Assembly: GCA_020432595.1 (NCBI GenBank)
Contig: JAGQGA010000063.1
Span: 1 to 14,549, forward strand
Direction: 5' to 3'
Length of the DNA: 14,549 bases
DNA from: Anaerolineales bacterium
Lineage (GTDB): Bacteria; Chloroflexota; Anaerolineae; Promineifilales; Promineifilaceae
Shown in pieces: positions 6,699-13,452 of the stretch. Numbering within the stretch: position 1 is the first letter of the stretch; every line of letters starts with the position of its first letter. Made by a program: the position numbers and the translations under genes. The notes beneath the pieces are model-generated. The model was given only the letters and a program-made list of their open reading frames with translations. It ran no database searches and was not told where the DNA came from.

Positions 6699-7612
6699 TC
6701 ATCGTCTTTTCTTCCGCAGTGCCGCCATTCGCACAATGGCACCTACCAAATCTTCCTCAGTAGACAAGCCATACAAATCTACCCCGGCGCGGCGGGTTAG
6801 CTCTTTAAGCTGGGTTTCACGCTGCTGCACTACCTCGTAAAAGCGGCGGCGGAATTCGGGGTTGCTGGTGTCCACCATCAACTGCTCCCCCGTCTCGGCA
6901 TCTTCGACCACAATTAGCCCGGCATCGGGCAGCTCCACTTCGTGTGGATCCCACAGCCGCACGGCGATGAGTTCGTGACGACGGTTGAGTAGGGTTAACG
7001 GCCGTTCCCAAATCCCGGCTCACTCATAAAATCCGACACCACAAAGACCAGCGACCGTCGTTTGAGGGCGTTTAAAGCGGCCGTTAACAGCAGCCCCAAA
7101 TCCGTTGCCGCGCCTAACGGCCGTTCCGGTGGCTGCAGCAGCTCCCGAATCAGCCGCAGCACCTGGTTGCGCCCACTGCGCGGCGGAATCGTTTGCGCCA
7201 CCCGGTTCGTGTACAAAATCGCCCCCACCCGGTTACCGCTGCGCGTCAGCAGCCGCGCCATCGTCGCCACAAAATCAACCAGCACCTGTTCTTTCGGTCG
7301 TCCCTCCGCACCAAACCCCATTGACAAGCTCAAATCGAGCAAAAACCACGCCGTAAGATCCCGCTCCTCCACAAACTGGCGCACATACGGGCTGTCCATC
7401 CGCGCCGTCACATTCCAATCAATGTGGCGAATATCATCTCGTGCTTGGTACTCACGCAGGTCGGCAAAATCCAGCCCCGTGCCATAAAACAGCGTGTGGT
7501 AATCCCCTTGCAGCAGCCCATCCAGCCGCCGCACCACCCGCCAATCCAGCCGGTGCAAAATTCGCTCTGGCGTTGCCTGCTCAGAAAGCGGGGCGACGGT
7601 TTGGTCGTTCAC
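6699..7612 (-). pseudogene. DUF58 protein, broken by a single-base frameshift (or sequencing error)
   Basis: The N-terminal part (205 codons, GTG start at 7612) has the DUF58 signature DLREYQARDDIRHIDWNVTA and the vWA-like strand FLLDLSLSM. It runs to SDFMSEPG, then reads FGNGR and stops at 6995. The missing C-terminus continues at once in another frame as WERPLTLLNRRHELIAVRLW and on to the end at 6699, giving RFYEVVQQRETQLKELTRRA. Adding one base to the AAA run at 7010-7012 restores one protein of about 304 residues, the usual DUF58 length. The start is set by a strong GGAGGT site and overlaps the MoxR gene by 32 bp. DUF58 proteins accompany MoxR and vWA proteins in Bat-type operons. The lack of other damage suggests either a very recent mutation, a programmed shift, or an assembly error. 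Confidence 0.88.
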
Positions 7613-8591
7613 GTAAAGGCACCTCCGGCAGCGGAATCACTTTTAAGATTTGGTTGAGCAAATCGTCGCTGCTCACATTGGTCGCCAGCGCCTCATACGA
7701 CAGCACCAGCCGATGGCGCAGCACATCCAGCGCCAAATCACGCACATCCTGCGGCAGCACATACGGCCGGCCGCGCACAAACGCCAGCGCCTTGGCCGCC
7801 AAAATCAGGTTAATCGAAGCGCGGGGGCTGGCCCCAAAAGTAATGTACTGCCCCAAATCACGCAGCCCCACCCCCTGCGGCTGGCGCGTCGCCCCCACCA
7901 GCTTCACCGCATATTCAATCAGCGCCGTGTCTACGTAGACCTCAGAGGCGGCTTGCTGCAAGGTCAGCAGTTCCTCAGTGTCAATCACCTTTTGCACCGC
8001 CTGCACCAGCCCCGTCATCCGCTCCACAATGACAAACTCTTCCGTCGGCGTGGGATACCCCACCAGCACCTTGAGCATAAACCGATCCACCTGCGCCTCT
8101 GGCAGCGGGTATGTCCCTTCCGATTCAATGGGGTTTTGCGTTGCCATCACCAAGAACGGGTTTGGCACCTTGTGGGTTTCGCGGCCAATCGTCACCTGCC
8201 GCTCCTGCATCACTTCCAGCAGCGCACTTTGTACCTTGGCCGGGGCGCGGTTAATTTCGTCAGCCAGCAGCAAATTGGCAAATACTGGCCCCAGCGAGGT
8301 GTTAAACTCGCCGCTTTTCTGGTTGTAAATGCGCGTACCAATCAAATCGGCCGGCACAAGGTCGGGGGTGAACTGAATGCGCTGAAACTGGCCGCCAATG
8401 GCCGAAGCCAGCGTTTTAATCGCCATCGTCTTGGCAAGCCCTGGCACCCCCTCCACCAAAATGTGTCCCCGCGCCAGCAGTGCCACAATCAGCCGCTCCA
8501 GCAAATTGTCTTGCCCCACGATGATCTTCTTGACCTCGTACAGCACTCGCTCCATCGGTTTATCGCTATTCAACGCTGGTAAACCTTCCAT
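7581..8591 (-). CDS. MoxR-family AAA+ ATPase
   Basis: 336 residues, typical for MoxR. Visible motifs are Walker A GVPGLAKT (48-55), Walker B LLLADEIN (107-114), sensor 1 ATQNPIE (150-156), EAQVDRF (165-171), and the C-terminal lid with GASPRA and PQDVRDLALDVLRHRL. MoxR ATPases act as chaperone-like cytoplasmic motors that mature or remodel targets through vWA-domain partners, and the next three genes encode those partners. The ATG at 8591 has a good AGGAG site six bases upstream. Its 3' end overlaps the DUF58 start by 32 bp, which implies translational coupling. A hairpin repeat sits in its 5' leader. Confidence 0.96.
   Translation of the reverse strand: MEGLPALNSDKPMERVLYEVKKIIVGQDNLLERLIVALLARGHILVEGVPGLAKTMAIKTLASAIGGQFQRIQFTPDLVPADLIGTRIYNQKSGEFNTSLGPVFANLLLADEINRAPAKVQSALLEVMQERQVTIGRETHKVPNPFLVMATQNPIESEGTYPLPEAQVDRFMLKVLVGYPTPTEEFVIVERMTGLVQAVQKVIDTEELLTLQQAASEVYVDTALIEYAVKLVGATRQPQGVGLRDLGQYITFGASPRASINLILAAKALAFVRGRPYVLPQDVRDLALDVLRHRLVLSYEALATNVSSDDLLNQILKVIPLPEVPLRERPNRRPAF
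7621..7626 (-). promoter_or_regulatory. Ribosome binding site fixing the GTG start of the DUF58 gene
   Basis: GGAGGT on the minus strand, eight bases upstream of the GTG at 7612, inside the MoxR coding sequence. It decides in favour of the GTG start and a 32-bp overlap between the two genes. Confidence 0.75.
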
Positions 8592-8610
8592 ACAAACTCC
8601 TCTTGAATGG

Positions 8611-8673
8611 GACGCAGATTTTCCTGATCTTCCTGATCCAAAAGCAATCAGTTAAATCAGGTAAATCTGCGTC
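8611..8673. repeat. Intergenic hairpin repeat, family 2, copy B
   Basis: Arms GACGCAGATTTTCCTGAT (8611-8628) and ATCAGGTAAATCTGCGTC (8656-8673) pair with one mismatch across a 27-nt loop. The arm sequence is the same as at 6628-6687. It lies between the protease gene and the MoxR ribosome site, so it would be in the 5' leader of the Bat-like operon or act as a boundary after the protease gene. Confidence 0.8.
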
Positions 8674-8726
8674 TTATTTAATTCCTCGCGGCGAGCCGTG
8701 GCTCATATTGTCTCCTGCTGGCTAGA

Positions 8727-9575
8727 TCAGTAGCGTGGCGCACCGGCGGCACCGCCAGCGGTGGTGATGGGGACAGCAAAGCCAATGCCAGTGAACGAAC
8801 GCTCGTTGGCTGGGTTTGCCAGCGCCGTAACAATGCCCACCACCTGCCCGGCGCGGTTGAGCAGGGGGCCGCCAGAGTTGCCGGGGTTGACGGCGGCATC
8901 AAATTGAATGAGACCTTCCAGCCGGCCGCCCTCGTCATCAAGCGGGATAGAACGGTCAAAGCCGGAAATAACCCCCGCGCTCATCGAGCCGGCCAGCCCC
9001 AGCGGGTTGCCCACGGCAAACGCCTGGTCGCCCACGCGCATGGCGTTGGGGTTGCCCAGCACCGCCGGGACGATGAGGCCAGGGGTGGAGGTGGGCTGCA
9101 GCACGGCGATGTCGTTGGCCGGTTCGCTGCTGGCAACAATGGCTCCCGTATGGGTGCCGTCGGCATAAATCAGCTCAATTTCGCTGGCATCGGCAACGAC
9201 ATGATAGGCGGTGAGAATATCGCCGTTGTCGTTGACGACCACGCCACTGCCCACACCCACGCCTTCTTCCTCACCACCGGCCTGCTTGGTCTGGATAAAA
9301 ACGAGAGAGGGGAGGATGATTTGGTAGACTTGGGTGGAGTAGGCTGGCGGTGGGGTAGCGGAGGCCATGACTTCATGAATTTGGGTGTCCACATCGGCAG
9401 TGGTGAGGGGGATAGGTGGGGGGTAAAGGGTGGCATAGAGCCACAAACTCAATAAGGTAAAAAGAGCGGTGGCGACAAACGGCCAGCCACGCCGCAACCA
9501 AAACCGAATAGTTTGCCAGCGAGCAACCCATTTGCTGGGGGGCGGGTCTATAGGTTCTGGTTGCAAAGGAGCCAT
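8727..9575 (-). CDS. Membrane-anchored trypsin-like (HtrA/S1C-type) serine protease
   Basis: 282 residues. A cytoplasmic N-terminus (1-30) precedes one membrane helix (~31-51), a linker, and a chymotrypsin-fold protease. The catalytic triad is visible: His125 in LTAYHVV, Asp155 in ANDIAVL, and Ser234 in NPGNSGGPLLN. The substrate-loop pattern VGNPLGLAGSMSAGVISG is typical of DegP/HtrA-like peptidases. There is no PDZ domain: the protein stops right after the GIGFAVPI strand. It probably works outside the membrane in protein quality control or processing. The ATG at 9575 precedes the membrane anchor, but the ribosome site is weak. It lies in the same direction as the Bat-like operon, 135 bp upstream of MoxR, with a hairpin between, so co-transcription is uncertain. 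It carries no EAD-like domain, so it is not an obvious partner of the NACHT protein. Confidence 0.93.
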   Translation of the reverse strand: MAPLQPEPIDPPPSKWVARWQTIRFWLRRGWPFVATALFTLLSLWLYATLYPPPIPLTTADVDTQIHEVMASATPPPAYSTQVYQIILPSLVFIQTKQAGGEEEGVGVGSGVVVNDNGDILTAYHVVADASEIELIYADGTHTGAIVASSEPANDIAVLQPTSTPGLIVPAVLGNPNAMRVGDQAFAVGNPLGLAGSMSAGVISGFDRSIPLDDEGGRLEGLIQFDAAVNPGNSGGPLLNRAGQVVGIVTALANPANERSFTGIGFAVPITTAGGAAGAPRY

Positions 9576-9666
9576 AACATCTGATTTTAACGGCCGTTAT
9601 CCGACCACAACTTAGTTTGAGGGATAATGTAAGCGAATTTGTCCAATGTTGCCAGGGAACGACAAC

Positions 9667-9759
9667 ATGGACAAAAGTTTACCAGATATTTATGACGAAA
9701 AGATGAAGAAAAACGAAGAAAATGGGATCCCTTTACAAAACAAAACCCCAGCCTATTGA
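9667..9759 (+). CDS. Possible small ORF, 30 aa, hypothetical
   Basis: A short frame with ATG at 9667 encodes a charged Lys/Asp/Glu-rich peptide (MDKSLPDIYDEKMKKNEENG and ten more residues) ending in TGA. An AGGGAA sequence lies about eight bases upstream, and GATAAT at 9623-9628 could be a -10 element. It is not similar to anything I recognise, and its length makes chance occurrence likely. Listed only because the codon content and ribosome-like site are compatible with a gene. Confidence 0.2.
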   Translation: MDKSLPDIYDEKMKKNEENGIPLQNKTPAY

Positions 9760-9814
9760 GCCAGGGCTAATATCAAACATGGTTGCCAATGTATCTTTGG
9801 AAAAGGAGATTAGT

Positions 9815-9864
9815 GATTAGAGATTGAAGATTGAAGACTGTCGGCTAATCTCCAATCTCTAATC
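9815..9864. repeat. AT-rich hairpin repeat, family 3
   Basis: Arms GATTAGAGATTGAAGATT (9815-9832) and AATCTCCAATCTCTAATC (9847-9864) pair with one mismatch around a 14-nt loop. Internally it is built of GATT/AGAGATT subrepeats. It sits 7 bp behind the L,D-transpeptidase stop codon, with a TCCTTTTCC stretch further along the minus strand, so it could end that transcript. Confidence 0.65.
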
Positions 9865-9871
9865 CCCATTT

Positions 9872-10936
9872 TTATGACGACGGCACTGCCCACTCCGTAA
9901 AAATCGTCGTTGGGTCAGACGTATGCACCCAAACCCACAAATCGTTGGGGGCATCGGCCGACCAGTTGTAAACCCATTCGGCATCACGCGGCGGCATATT
10001 GACGCAGCCGTGACTGTGTTTGTAGCCAAAGCGGTCGTGCCAATACGCGCCATGCAGGGCAATGTCGTTATTGAAAAACATCGTGTGGGGTACATCTTCC
10101 ACAAAATAGTAATCAACTTTGCCCTCAGCACCCGACATTTTAATTCGCAAATGGCGATCCCACACCTGGAACAGCCCTTCGTGCGTCGGCCAGCGGTTTA
10201 ACCCGCTGGAAACCAACCCGGCATACACCATCCGGTCACCTTCGTAGGCAGCAAAGCTTTGCTCATACAAGTCCACTTCTACCCAATATTCGTTGGAACC
10301 AACTCCTTCAGGACGGGTGGTGGGGTCTACCAGCGCAACATAGGTTTGGCGCATCCAACGGCCGTTTCCAATGTCATACCAAATCCAGCCGTCATCCGCC
10401 TCAACCGCCGCAAACACCTCAAAAAAGGTATAGCGCGGCAACTTCAGGTTGCCTGGCGTTGGTTCAGCCCCGGGTGCGTCGCTGTACCAATAATCTACGA
10501 TCATCCAGCCAAACGGCCGTTCGGGGCGATTCTTAATCTCAAACCCCGTAAACTCCGAATCCTCAACAATACGGGCCTCCGAGGCTTGCACATATTCATC
10601 AAAGTTGATCATGTACCAAGTCTGCCCCTCATTCTCCACCACCGCCTGCACCGTCGAGAACAAAAAGCCATCCCCCACATTCCGCACCAACGGGCTGCCG
10701 GTACTTGGCCCCGCATACACATTGGCAAAATCAGCCAACTTGACATACATCACACGCGGCAAGAAGCTGTTTGCCAGCGGTTCTGGTGCCACAAATGTCG
10801 GCTGGGGTAGTGACGTGTCACACACATACACCCCTTCCTGCAAATAACAATCCGCCGCCGCCGCCTCACCCACAAACCAAATGAGGCAAGCACAAACAGT
10901 CACGAAGAAAAAGCTGAACTTTGCCAAGACTTTCAT
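9872..10936 (-). CDS. Secreted L,D-transpeptidase (YkuD) with SH3-like N-terminal region
   Basis: 354 residues from the ATG at 10936. This start is preferred over 10951 because TAGGAT stands at ribosome-site distance and it gives a clean signal peptide (Lys-rich start, hydrophobic run, cleavage near GEAAAAD). Residues ~60-205 hold two SH3b-like modules (NVYAGPSTGSPLVRNVG and RYTFFEVFAAVEADDGWIWY). The YkuD catalytic domain is C-terminal: EVDLYEQSFAAYEGDRMVYA, DIALHGAYWHDRFG, and the active-site motif HSHGCVNMPPRDAEW, with Cys near residue 311. These enzymes make L,D (3-3 type) peptidoglycan crosslinks or attach proteins to the wall outside the membrane. It is transcribed alone, divergently from the membrane metalloprotease-like gene, with a hairpin behind its stop. 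Confidence 0.94.
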   Translation of the reverse strand: MKVLAKFSFFFVTVCACLIWFVGEAAAADCYLQEGVYVCDTSLPQPTFVAPEPLANSFLPRVMYVKLADFANVYAGPSTGSPLVRNVGDGFLFSTVQAVVENEGQTWYMINFDEYVQASEARIVEDSEFTGFEIKNRPERPFGWMIVDYWYSDAPGAEPTPGNLKLPRYTFFEVFAAVEADDGWIWYDIGNGRWMRQTYVALVDPTTRPEGVGSNEYWVEVDLYEQSFAAYEGDRMVYAGLVSSGLNRWPTHEGLFQVWDRHLRIKMSGAEGKVDYYFVEDVPHTMFFNNDIALHGAYWHDRFGYKHSHGCVNMPPRDAEWVYNWSADAPNDLWVWVHTSDPTTIFTEWAVPSS

Positions 10937-11028
10937 AAATATCCTATCCATCCATCAAAATAGAAAAGCTTGCGTATGTTACCTAACCAACCAAACCATT
11001 TCAAGTAAAAAGCTTACCAAACACGACT

Positions 11029-11057
11029 TTGTTCTGCGCTATTCATTCAATTATAAT
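11029..11057 (+). promoter_or_regulatory. Sigma70-type promoter of the HELGH membrane protein gene
   Basis: TTGTTC (11029-11034), a 17-bp spacer and a perfect TATAAT (11052-11057). The predicted start near 11064 leaves a short leader carrying AAGGAAG, nine bases before the ATG at 11080. It is the best promoter match I found in the window. Confidence 0.6.
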
Positions 11058-11079
11058 CCAGAAAAGGAAGTGCCAGTCT

Positions 11080-11943
11080 ATGTCAACGCTATCATTATTT
11101 GTCCAAACAATCGCCTATTTATTCTCTGCTATCTCTGCTACCTTGCTCCACCTCTTTATCCTGCTTGGCCCTGGGTTAATCATGGCGTTTGCCATGCACC
11201 ATCTCTCACGCCAGATCGCTCGTAGATTAATCGCCCTAATTGGTTATGAACCATACCTCTATCTGTTTAGCTATGTGGGCACCTTTTTCCACGAACTTGG
11301 TCATGCCGTTTTCTGCCTTATTTTTGGCTATCGTATCGTCGAATTTAAGTTTTATGAGCCAGACAACTATTCACCCTATCGAGGTCATGTCCGCTATTAT
11401 TATAATCCATCTAGTTTCTTCCATCTGGTTGGGGAATTTTTTGTTGGCATTGGCCCTATTTTTGTAGGAACGGCCGTTATCGCCCTTGCCAGCTATCTCC
11501 TCATCGGCCCCGTTGTTGTCACCCCCATCACCCAAATGGGCATCAACCTCGACAACCTCAACAGCGGTAGCGAAATCACCACCTTTATCCAATTAGCCAT
11601 TACTAACATGGGTGCCTTATTCAAGCTGCTCCTCTCGCCCCGCGCCCTACTCAGTTGGCAGCTCTACACCCTACTCTACCTCATCATCAGCGTTGGTAGC
11701 TCCATCACCCTCAGCCTCTCCGACCTGGAAGGCGTTGTTCAGGGACTCAGTATCATCATCCTTTTGTTACTCGGCTTCAACATCAGCACCCTTTGGATGG
11801 GCAACTTCGCCGACCGCTTCTTTTTACAAATCAGCCAGCTATACCAACTGTTTTACGGCATGATGCTCTTTGTCCTGATCATCAACACACTCATCTTTCT
11901 ACTGTTGCTCCTTATCACTACCATCCGCCGCCGACTAAAATAA
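11080..11943 (+). CDS. Polytopic membrane protein with HELGH motif (M50-like metalloprotease candidate)
   Basis: 287 residues, with about six hydrophobic segments (roughly 7-38, 55-82, 117-146, 190-212, 222-240, 256-281). FFHELGHAVFCLIFGYR places an HExxH zinc-binding motif (His71, Glu72, His75) inside a membrane helix, as in site-2 proteases (M50). SLSDLEGVVQG (Asp215) is a possible third ligand by analogy with the M50 Asp-Gly region. The region between them (GHVRYYYNPSSFFHLVGEFFVGIGPIF) looks family-specific. Intramembrane proteolysis is therefore plausible, but no PDZ domain or substrate gene is visible. The ATG at 11080 has a good AAGGAAG site. The 17 upstream codons are not membrane-like and are excluded. 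It is convergent with the adaptor genes, and base composition is lower in GC than its neighbours, a mild hint of separate origin. Confidence 0.82.
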   Translation: MSTLSLFVQTIAYLFSAISATLLHLFILLGPGLIMAFAMHHLSRQIARRLIALIGYEPYLYLFSYVGTFFHELGHAVFCLIFGYRIVEFKFYEPDNYSPYRGHVRYYYNPSSFFHLVGEFFVGIGPIFVGTAVIALASYLLIGPVVVTPITQMGINLDNLNSGSEITTFIQLAITNMGALFKLLLSPRALLSWQLYTLLYLIISVGSSITLSLSDLEGVVQGLSIIILLLLGFNISTLWMGNFADRFFLQISQLYQLFYGMMLFVLIINTLIFLLLLLITTIRRRLK

Positions 11944-11946
11944 AAA

Positions 11947-11990
11947 GGGGCGGCAAGACAAGGATGATTCTATCCTTGTCCTGCCGCCCC
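11947..11990. terminator. Strong intrinsic terminator between convergent genes
   Basis: A 19-bp stem with one mismatch (GGGGCGGCAAGACAAGGAT and ATCCTTGTCCTGCCGCCCC) around a 6-nt loop. On the minus strand it is followed by TTTTTATTTT, a proper T-tract for the adaptor operon. On the plus strand, after the membrane protein gene, the tail is only ACATTT, so it may work less well in that direction. Confidence 0.88.
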
Positions 11991-12014
11991 ACATTTGTGG
12001 GCAAGCAGCAACGG

Positions 12015-13439
12015 TTAGTCTGCTACGTCAATATCCACAAACGCCGTCATACCCCAGCGCAGCGGCAGCCCATCGCTGTTATCCACATCAATGACCACAT
12101 CATAGGTCACATCACCACGTGACAAGGTAGCAACGGCCGAAATGTCAGACACCGTACCGTTTAGCACCGTATTGGGCAAAGCATCAATTTGCACTTCCAC
12201 CGGCTGCCCCAACGCCACCGAAACAACATCTAGCTCGGTCAAATCGGTTGTTTTGACCTGCCAACCACCAAAATCGGCGATGGTCACAACCGGCAAACCA
12301 GGGCTAACCAGTTCACCTAGCTCGGTGTTGATCTGTCCCACCGTGCCGTCAAACGTAGCAGTCAACACGGTTCGCGCTAAAGCCGCTTCAGCCGCATCCA
12401 GTGCCGCCTGAGCATTGACCACCCCCGCCTCGGCTTGGGCAACGGCCGCTTCTGCCTGCACCACACCAGCTTGGGCCTGGGCAACGGCCGTTTGTGCCTG
12501 TTCCACCCCCACCTCAACCTGCTGTACCTGCTCCGCCGTCGCCCCCGCCAGCGTCAACGCCAACTGCGCCTCTGCCAACTGCTGGCTCGCCTGCGCTACC
12601 GCCACCGAGCCTGAAGCAGCCGCCCGCTGCCCAGATGTGGGTCCCGCTTGCAGCGCATCCAAAGCTGCCTGCGCCGCCTGAAGCTCCAGCCGCGCCTGCT
12701 CCAGTTCTGCTCGCTTCGCCTCTTCCACCGGGCCATACTGCGGGCAAACTTCCTTCTCTTCACCTTCAGGTGTTGTTACCTTAAAACAGTTATCCAGAAT
12801 TGCTTCATACTGGTCTTCAATCGCCTTCACCCGTCCCTGCTGCGCCGCCACATTGGCCTCCGCTGCATGCACCTGGGAATCACGAATTTGCAGTGTCGCA
12901 TCCCGGCCGGCCGCTGCCTGGAAAACACCAGCCTGCGCCCCTGCTACACCATCTTGCGCCGCCTTCACCTGCTCGGCACGGGGGCCAGCCTGCACCAGTG
13001 CCAACTGCGCCTCAGCTGCCCGCACCCCTACCTCGGCTGTTGTCACTCGCCCTTGGGCAGCCGTAAGCTGAGCCTGCGCCGCCGCCAAAGCAGATTCAGC
13101 CGCCTGCACACCCGCCGCCGCCTGGTCACGCGCCAGGGTAATGGTGTCAGCATCCAGCCGAATCAGCGGATCACCCGCGCCCACGCGATCCCCTTCCTTC
13201 ACTAAAATTTCTGCCACTGTGCCACCAATCTGGAAAGAAAGTGCCACATCACGCAACGGCACTACCTCCCCTTCAGCCGAAACAACGCCCAAACCGGTGT
13301 TAACCGGGCTAGTGTTGGCAGCGGCAATGGGATCGGCCGTTTCTGCGGCCGGTTCCGGGGCAGCAAACTGCTGATAGCCAAAATAGCCACCCACCCCCAG
13401 AATTGCCAAAATTACGATTGCGATGATTATGCGTCTCAT
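12015..13439 (-). CDS. HlyD/MacA-type membrane-fusion adaptor (efflux), full length
   Basis: 474 residues. One N-terminal membrane helix (~4-24) precedes a lipoyl/biotinyl half (LRDVALSFQIGGTVAEILVK, residues 62-81). A very long Ala/Gln-rich coiled-coil hairpin (~100-355) follows. Then come the second lipoyl half (TVLTATFDGTVGQINTELGE) and a beta-barrel/membrane-proximal domain ending RWGMTAFVDIDV. Such adaptors dock on ABC or RND exporters. The hairpin turn region contains two Cys (218 and 232) around KVTTPEGEEKEV. The ATG at 13439 has GGAG seven bases upstream, and the gene lies 13 bp after the stop of a paralogous adaptor, so the two are co-transcribed. The transporter itself is not in the window; for this family ABC ATPase and permease genes are usual neighbours. 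A strong terminator follows. Confidence 0.93.
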   Translation of the reverse strand: MRRIIIAIVILAILGVGGYFGYQQFAAPEPAAETADPIAAANTSPVNTGLGVVSAEGEVVPLRDVALSFQIGGTVAEILVKEGDRVGAGDPLIRLDADTITLARDQAAAGVQAAESALAAAQAQLTAAQGRVTTAEVGVRAAEAQLALVQAGPRAEQVKAAQDGVAGAQAGVFQAAAGRDATLQIRDSQVHAAEANVAAQQGRVKAIEDQYEAILDNCFKVTTPEGEEKEVCPQYGPVEEAKRAELEQARLELQAAQAALDALQAGPTSGQRAAASGSVAVAQASQQLAEAQLALTLAGATAEQVQQVEVGVEQAQTAVAQAQAGVVQAEAAVAQAEAGVVNAQAALDAAEAALARTVLTATFDGTVGQINTELGELVSPGLPVVTIADFGGWQVKTTDLTELDVVSVALGQPVEVQIDALPNTVLNGTVSDISAVATLSRGDVTYDVVIDVDNSDGLPLRWGMTAFVDIDVAD

Positions 13440-13452
13440 CTACTTGCTCCGC

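Larger units (their letters stand above)
9576..9871. other. Intergenic region between the L,D-transpeptidase and protease genes
   Basis: This 296-bp gap is AT-richer than its surroundings. It holds an AACGGCCGTT palindrome at 9589-9598 just upstream of the protease gene, a possible 30-codon plus-strand frame (9667-9759), and a hairpin repeat (9815-9864) behind the L,D-transpeptidase stop. No RNA gene or convincing promoter was recognised. Confidence 0.5.

Noticed and set aside
7650..8582. Plus-strand open frame (310 codons) opposite the MoxR gene
   Set aside because: It is the exact antisense of a highly conserved ATPase, with a His/Arg/Gln-rich product and no domain.
8678..8959. Minus-strand 93-codon frame overlapping the protease C-terminus
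   Set aside because: It is in another frame of the protease gene, where the catalytic serine region is clearly encoded, and has no independent support.
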